DNA of 9,906 bases. It comes from Limisphaerales bacterium (GTDB taxonomy: Bacteria > Verrucomicrobiota > Verrucomicrobiae > Limisphaerales > UBA11358). The stretch covers positions 21,400 through 31,305 of the forward strand of contig PLZL01000147.1 of the NCBI GenBank assembly GCA_003152145.1, written 5' to 3'. The position numbers and the translations under genes were made by a program. Below the pieces are notes generated by a model, which saw only the letters and a list, made by a program, of their open reading frames with translations, was not told where the DNA came from and searched no databases. Shown piece after piece: positions 6,428 through 9,906 of this stretch (the first letter of the stretch is position 1; every line of letters begins with the position of its first letter).

Positions 6428-6948
6428 AAAGGGGTTTGTTCCGGGCGCGGCCCCGCAGTTTCATCGGCGAGCAATTCCTGCAGCCGGCCGATGCCGCGGG
6501 AAAGCCGTGATTTGACCGTGCCCAGCGGCACTTGAAGGATTTCCGCAATTTCGTTGTAGGAGCAATCCTGCAAGTAAAACAGCGCGACGGGCGCCTGATA
6601 AATTTCATCCAGCCGCGCCAGCTCCGCGAGCACCCGCGCCGTGTCGTGGCGGCTGATTGCAGCCGGCGACACGACGGGCAGTTCCGGCTCGGCCTGCTCC
6701 AGTTCGACGTGCGGAAAGCGGGTTTGCCTTCGCCGCGAGCCGAGAAACTCGCGATGGAGCGTGGTGAACAGCCAGGTTTTCACTTTGGATGCGTCGCGCA
6801 GTTGGTGGCCTTTGACCGCCCAAATGCAAAAAGTTTGTTGTGTGAGGTCACATGCGTCCGACTCATCGCGGGCGAGGCTGAACGCGAATTGATAGAGCGG
6901 CTCGTAATAACGAGCCACCAGACCTTCAAATTCCACGTTGTCAGCCAT
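6424..6948 (-). CDS. ECF-family RNA polymerase sigma factor
   Basis: This 174-residue protein has the standard two-domain ECF layout. Region 2 spans about 8-75, with YYEPLYQFAFSLARDESDA, the DLTQQTFCIW segment for core binding, and KVKTWLFTTLHREFL for -10 recognition. Region 4 spans about 103-160; its helix-turn-helix (YNEIAEILQVPLGTVKSRLSRG) binds the -35 element. The linker at 76-102 is Pro-rich. The ATG at 6946-6948 has no good Shine-Dalgarno site. A candidate ECF-type promoter at 6965-6992 on the same strand would leave a short leader and suggests autoregulation. The gene diverges from an exported Ig-domain protein. The family is clear, but the exact ECF group cannot be assigned by eye. 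Confidence 0.92.
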   Translation of the reverse strand: MADNVEFEGLVARYYEPLYQFAFSLARDESDACDLTQQTFCIWAVKGHQLRDASKVKTWLFTTLHREFLGSRRRQTRFPHVELEQAEPELPVVSPAAISRHDTARVLAELARLDEIYQAPVALFYLQDCSYNEIAEILQVPLGTVKSRLSRGIGRLQELLADETAGPRPEQTPL

Positions 6949-6964
6949 GCCAAGTCATCAATGG

Positions 6965-6992
6965 TTGGAGGAAGTAATGCAACATTTGTTCC
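6965..6992 (-). promoter_or_regulatory. Candidate autoregulated ECF promoter of the sigma gene
   Basis: On the minus strand GGAAC (6992-6988) is followed by 18 bases and then TCCAA (6969-6965). Transcription would start a few bases later, giving a leader of about 10-15 nt before ATG 6948. The -35 element lies within the left arm of an inverted repeat. Confidence 0.45.
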
Positions 6993-7026
6993 CGGAAAAA
7001 GCGAGCTTGAAGTTCTCGGGAACAAA
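6985..7026. repeat. Perfect 10-bp inverted repeat between divergent genes
   Basis: TTTGTTCCCG at 6985-6994 is the exact reverse complement of CGGGAACAAA at 7017-7026, with a 22-bp spacer. Each arm carries a GGGAACAAA that would serve as an outward-facing ECF -35 element. The dyad could therefore be two back-to-back promoters, an operator, or both. Confidence 0.7.
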
Positions 7027-7046
7027 ATCCGGCTTCATCGCTCTCA
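7019..7046 (+). promoter_or_regulatory. Candidate ECF-type promoter of the exported Ig-domain gene
   Basis: GGAACA at 7019-7024 and TCTCA at 7042-7046 give GGAAC-N18-TC, close to the sigma-E pattern. The leader to ATG 7180 would be about 125 nt and contains a small dyad (GTTTAA 7072-7077 with TTAAAC 7084-7089). Confidence 0.5.
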
Positions 7047-7179
7047 CTGAATGAAGCGCGCAGTGCCGGGCGTTTAAGGCAGATTAAACACGGTAAAGAC
7101 TGTTATCCGTTTGAACCAAACCATTGACCATATCGAGCCTGTGAAATCAGAAAATATCGTTCATGAAAACTCATCCGTG

Positions 7180-8181
7180 ATGATTCGATCACTCCGATCT
7201 GGCAGCCTCGGGCGTGCCCCACGCTGGCCCATGCTCTTTTTGCTGGCCGTTCTGGCTGCGCCGGTGGCGACGGAAGCCGCCACAGTTTGGACGGGGCCGA
7301 CCCTATCCTTTATCAATCACTCGGTGTCCGACGTGGATCAAATCACTCCCAATGTCTGGCTGACACGCGGTGGTGTTCAGGGCATCTACAACGCCAAGAC
7401 GGAGTCGTTATTCACACACAATTTCAGTCCAGCCGATACCGAGTGGGCCAATGGAACCACCGCCAACTATGCTTCGCTTTCTTACACGGATTGGAACACA
7501 TGGGCTGACGGGGTAAATCCCGGCCCGCCGAGCACAGTTGGCGTTAATGCCGTCATGCATCTCATCTCGGAAGATATTTATTTGGATATCACATTCACCT
7601 CCTGGCCTAATGGACACAGTGGCAACACCGGCTTTTCTTACAATCGCTCCACTCCGGCGGTCGCCAATAATCCTCCATCGGTCACTATCACGAATCCCGC
7701 CGATGGAGCGGTCTTCGCCGCACCGGCCAACATCACCATTCAAGCCTCGGCCTCGGATCCGGACACGGGCGACAGTGTCACGAACGTCCAGTTCCTCGTC
7801 GGCTCGACGGTTCTGACCAACGAGGCCACCGATCCCTTTATCGCAGTCACCAACAACCTGCCAGCGGGCAACTATACACTCTCCACTATCGCTTCGGATG
7901 ACAGCGGCGCAACGTCCACCAACTCCTTGAACATCAGCGTCATCAAGCCGGTGCCGGTCGTCATCAGTTCGCCGTCGCGGCCATCAAGCACAAATTTTCA
8001 ATTCAGCTACACGGCAGACGTCGGGCTTGGTTACATCGTCCAATGGTCAACCAATTTGCTTTCGACCGACTGGATTACGCTCGTCACAAACACGGCGGCG
8101 GCCAGCCTGGTGAATTTTTCCGATACAAACGCGACGGCAAGCCCCGGATTTTACAGGGTCGGTCGCCTGCCGAATCCGTGA
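7180..8181 (+). CDS. Exported protein with unrecognised N-terminal domain and one bacterial Ig-like domain
   Basis: I chose ATG 7180 (333 residues) because a signal peptide follows at once: MIRSLRSGSLGRAPRW, the hydrophobic MLFLLAVLAAPVA, then a likely cut after Thr-Glu-Ala. Upstream in-frame TTG (7111) and GTG (7141, 7177) codons are alternatives. After the signal, about 130 residues (TVWTGPTLSFINH to FSYNRSTP) look like a beta-rich domain rich in Trp, Asp and Asn. I recognise the style from other environmental bacteria but cannot assign a function. About 7672-7950 encode one Big_7-type Ig repeat (PPSVTITNPADG to NSLNISV). The final 75 residues (FQFSYTADVGLGYIVQWSTNL ending FYRV) resemble a C-terminal domain common in verrucomicrobial secreted proteins. 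An adhesin-like or surface role is inferred. Confidence 0.7.
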   Translation: MIRSLRSGSLGRAPRWPMLFLLAVLAAPVATEAATVWTGPTLSFINHSVSDVDQITPNVWLTRGGVQGIYNAKTESLFTHNFSPADTEWANGTTANYASLSYTDWNTWADGVNPGPPSTVGVNAVMHLISEDIYLDITFTSWPNGHSGNTGFSYNRSTPAVANNPPSVTITNPADGAVFAAPANITIQASASDPDTGDSVTNVQFLVGSTVLTNEATDPFIAVTNNLPAGNYTLSTIASDDSGATSTNSLNISVIKPVPVVISSPSRPSSTNFQFSYTADVGLGYIVQWSTNLLSTDWITLVTNTAAASLVNFSDTNATASPGFYRVGRLPNP

Positions 8182-8238
8182 TTTGCCGGTAACGAACATC
8201 AATTTGCCGTTCGATGGCAGGAGTTATGGACAAGAAAT

Positions 8239-8502
8239 ATGAGGGTATGGCGATTATTCACCAGCGCATTGCCATTCGGTTTGTGGATGTTGATTCTGTT
8301 TGCTGTCCCATCCGCCAAATCGCTGCCGCCAGCCACCAGCGAGACCGCCCGCCTGCAGATCTTCTCAATCAAAGGCGTGGTGCACTCCATCAACCGCGAC
8401 GAACGTCAACTCGTCATCCGTCACGAGGCCATTTCCAATTACATGGCGGCCCTGGCCATGCCGTTCGATGCAAAAACCGCTGGCCTGCTGGCGGATCTGT
8501 AG
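8239..8502 (+). CDS. Truncated CusF-like periplasmic copper-binding protein
   Basis: The 87-residue reading frame has a signal peptide (MRVWRLF, a hydrophobic core through about 26, likely cut after Pro-Ser-Ala-Lys-Ser). It then has a CusF-type fold start: IKGVVHSINRDERQLVIRHE, followed by ISNYMAALAMPFDAKT. The HE-I-x-x-YM-x-A-x-x-MPF pattern is the signature of CusF/SCO-associated copper-binding domains, where Met and His ligate copper. It ends at TAG 8500-8502 in the middle of the domain, while the same frame continues with the expected remaining strands. A truncated product would lack the closing strands and probably not fold. No good ribosome binding site lies at the ATG; AGGAG at 8219-8223 is 15 nt away. 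Confidence 0.65.
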   Translation: MRVWRLFTSALPFGLWMLILFAVPSAKSLPPATSETARLQIFSIKGVVHSINRDERQLVIRHEAISNYMAALAMPFDAKTAGLLADL

Positions 8503-8682
8503 GATGGCGATGAAATATCGTTTCAACTTCACGTCACCGAAACGAAAGGCTGGGTGGATTAAATCGTCAAAACCGGAACGGCCTCACCGCCACCGCCGGC
8601 AGTGTCGGCAGCGCCAGCAGCGCCGGCAGATTTCCTGGAACAAATCTGTCGGCCATTCATCCCACACGCAAGAGTGATATGA
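8503..8682 (+). pseudogene. Remnant of the CusF-like gene's 3' end
   Basis: In the same frame as 8239-8502, this reads DGDEISFQLHVTETKGWVD, which is the expected CusF C-terminal half, then a second stop (TAA 8560-8562), then IVKTG and a Pro/Ala-rich linker. The frame finally stops at TGA 8680-8682, overlapping the next gene's ATG (8679-8681) as ATGA. Frame and motif conservation across two stops shows decay by point substitutions. In related bacteria as I recall, such a linker leads into a SCO1 thioredoxin-like domain. None is present here, so the SCO part may have been lost. Confidence 0.7.
8637..8664 (+). promoter_or_regulatory. Candidate ECF-type promoter of the cupredoxin gene
   Basis: GGAACA at 8637-8642 and TCCCA at 8660-8664 again give GGAAC-N18-TC. 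The ATG at 8679 would have a very short leader (under 15 nt). The site lies inside the decayed CusF frame. Confidence 0.4.
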
Positions 8683-9906
8683 AATCTTTGTCTAAAATTT
8701 TTCCGGGCGTTGCCGCGGCGGCTCTATTGTGCCTTGGCTGCCCGCTATCCGGCCTTGCCGCCAGCGCCGGCGTGACGGTCGGAAGCCCCCTTGACCGCTT
8801 CTCACCCGCTGTTGTCACCATCGCGGCCGGCGATCAGGTGATATGGACCTGGGCTGCCGGCAACCACTCCACAAGCAGCGGCACCAACGGAGTGGCTGGC
8901 GATGATAATGGCGTGCCGAGCGGACTTTGGAATTCGGGCACCATCATCACCCTCCCACACACTTTCACCAACACGTTCCCTTCAGCGGGCAATTTCTCGT
9001 ATTTTTGTCAGGTGCATTTTAGCCTGGGGATGACCGGCGCAGTCATTGTCACCAACGTCAATGTCGCGCCGACCGTTTCCATCACTAATCCGGCAACGGG
9101 CACGTTGTTCGTTGCGCCGGCCAACGTGACCATCCAGGCGGCGGTCACCAACGGCAGCGGCACGGTGACGAACGTGCAATTCCGAATCGGCTCGACCGTT
9201 TTGACCAACGACAATGCCGCGCCGTTTTCCGGCACGACCAACAACCTTGCCGCCGGCAGTTACACACTCACGGCCATCGCCTCGGACAACAATGGCTTGA
9301 AGGCGACCAATTCGGTGAACATCACCGTGGACACGCCGCCGACCGTGACCATCACCAATCCGTTGTCCGGCACGGTATTCATTGCGCCCGCGAACCTGAC
9401 GATTCAAGCCTCGGCTTCAGATTTGGACGCGGGCGGCAGTGTCACGAACGTCCAGTTCCTCGTCGGCTCGACGGTTTTGACCAACCAAACCTCCGCCCCG
9501 TTTTCCGCCACGACAAATAATCTGGCGGCTGGAAGTTATACGCTTTCCGCCGTCGCTTCAGACAATCTCGGCGTGAAAACGACGAATTCCGTGAACATCG
9601 TCGTGGACACGCCGCCGACCGTGAGCATCACCAATCCGCTGAACAACGCCACGTTGAGCGCGCCGGCCAACGTGACCATTCAAGCTTCGGCCTCGGATAC
9701 GGACGCGGGCCGCAGCGTTACGAACGTCCAGTTCCTCGTCGGCTCGACGGTTTTGACCAACGAAACCACCGCCCCATTTTCCGCTGCGACCAACAATCTC
9801 GCAGCGGGCAGTTACACACTCACAGCCATCGCCTCGGACAACAATGGCGTGAAAAATACGAATGCAGTCACCATCAACGTCGTCACGCCAGTGCAGACCA
9901 CTTTGA
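8679..9906 (+). CDS. Exported cupredoxin with at least three Ig-like repeats, 3' end outside window
   Basis: The frame is open from ATG 8679 to the window end (409 codons, partial). A signal peptide covers about 1-29, ending GLAASA; there is no proper lipobox around Cys18/Cys21. Residues 30-125 form a plastocyanin-like cupredoxin. The type 1 copper ligands are His63 (GNHS), Cys110 and His113 (YFCQVH) and Met118 (LGMTG). The domain should carry electrons outside the cytoplasm. From 9066, three Big_7-type Ig repeats of about 90-92 residues follow (starting near 9066, 9336 and 9612), each with the pattern PPTVSITNP, PANVTIQASASD, VTNVQFLVGSTVLTN and NNLAAGSYTLTAIASDN. A cupredoxin carried on an Ig stalk suggests display away from the membrane. 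The ATG overlaps the stop of the decayed copper-binding gene. The C-terminal end is unknown. Confidence 0.85.
   Translation, partial: MKSLSKIFPGVAAAALLCLGCPLSGLAASAGVTVGSPLDRFSPAVVTIAAGDQVIWTWAAGNHSTSSGTNGVAGDDNGVPSGLWNSGTIITLPHTFTNTFPSAGNFSYFCQVHFSLGMTGAVIVTNVNVAPTVSITNPATGTLFVAPANVTIQAAVTNGSGTVTNVQFRIGSTVLTNDNAAPFSGTTNNLAAGSYTLTAIASDNNGLKATNSVNITVDTPPTVTITNPLSGTVFIAPANLTIQASASDLDAGGSVTNVQFLVGSTVLTNQTSAPFSATTNNLAAGSYTLSAVASDNLGVKTTNSVNIVVDTPPTVSITNPLNNATLSAPANVTIQASASDTDAGRSVTNVQFLVGSTVLTNETTAPFSAATNNLAAGSYTLTAIASDNNGVKNTNAVTINVVTPVQTTL
9066..9887 (+). repeat. Three tandem Ig-domain coding repeats
   Basis: Units begin at about 9066, 9336 and 9612, with periods of 270 and 276 bp. Conservation is visible at nucleotide level, strongest over the VTNVQFLVGSTVLTN segment. 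The unit in the upstream gene (about 7672-7950) belongs to the same set. Confidence 0.85.

Noticed and set aside
7111..7179. TTG/GTG starts extending the Ig-domain protein upstream
   Set aside because: They place 13 to 23 extra polar residues before a typical signal peptide that starts cleanly at ATG 7180.

Overview
The window looks like part of a Verrucomicrobia chromosome (Pedosphaera/Limisphaerales-like); this is inference. The clues are two prepilin-type proteins with an N-terminal GFTLxELL motif (one with a clear H-x9-DG C-terminal motif), secreted proteins built from Asn/Thr-rich bacterial Ig repeats, moderately GC-rich DNA and few strong Shine-Dalgarno sites. No rRNA, tRNA, CRISPR array or transposase was seen.

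Layout. Positions 1-568 hold no convincing gene. A prepilin-like gene (569-1399) is followed by a decayed partial copy of its own 5' end (about 1438-1605). A two-heme c-type cytochrome frame (1854-3140) comes next. It carries a DUF2007/zinc-ribbon-like module at its N terminus and is cut by one in-frame TGA at 2616-2618. Then come an exported six-blade beta-propeller (3260-4375), tandem terminator hairpins, and a second prepilin-like gene (4745-5641). On the minus strand lies an ECF sigma factor (6424-6948) with a membrane anti-sigma gene (5672-6427) overlapping it by 4 nt. Diverging from the sigma gene are an exported protein with an unrecognised domain plus an Ig-like domain (7180-8181), a CusF-like copper-binding protein broken by two in-frame stops (8239-8682), and an exported cupredoxin with at least three Ig repeats that runs off the window (8679 to end).

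How it may work together. Five intergenic sites share the arrangement GGAAC-N18-TC, which resembles a sigma-E/ECF promoter. They lie upstream of the cytochrome, the propeller, the sigma factor itself, the exported Ig-domain protein and the cupredoxin. Two of them form the arms of a perfect 10-bp inverted repeat between the divergent sigma and Ig-domain genes. The prepilin genes instead have TTGACA-N17-TAAT housekeeping-like promoters. My main hypothesis is that the local ECF/anti-sigma pair controls a set of extracytoplasmic heme/copper redox and Ig-domain proteins.

Two of the redox genes (cytochrome and CusF-like) carry premature stops (TGA; TAG and TAA) while the frame and conserved residues continue downstream. 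This suggests recent decay of part of the system, or sequence error. All three stop codons occur, so simple stop-codon recoding is unlikely.
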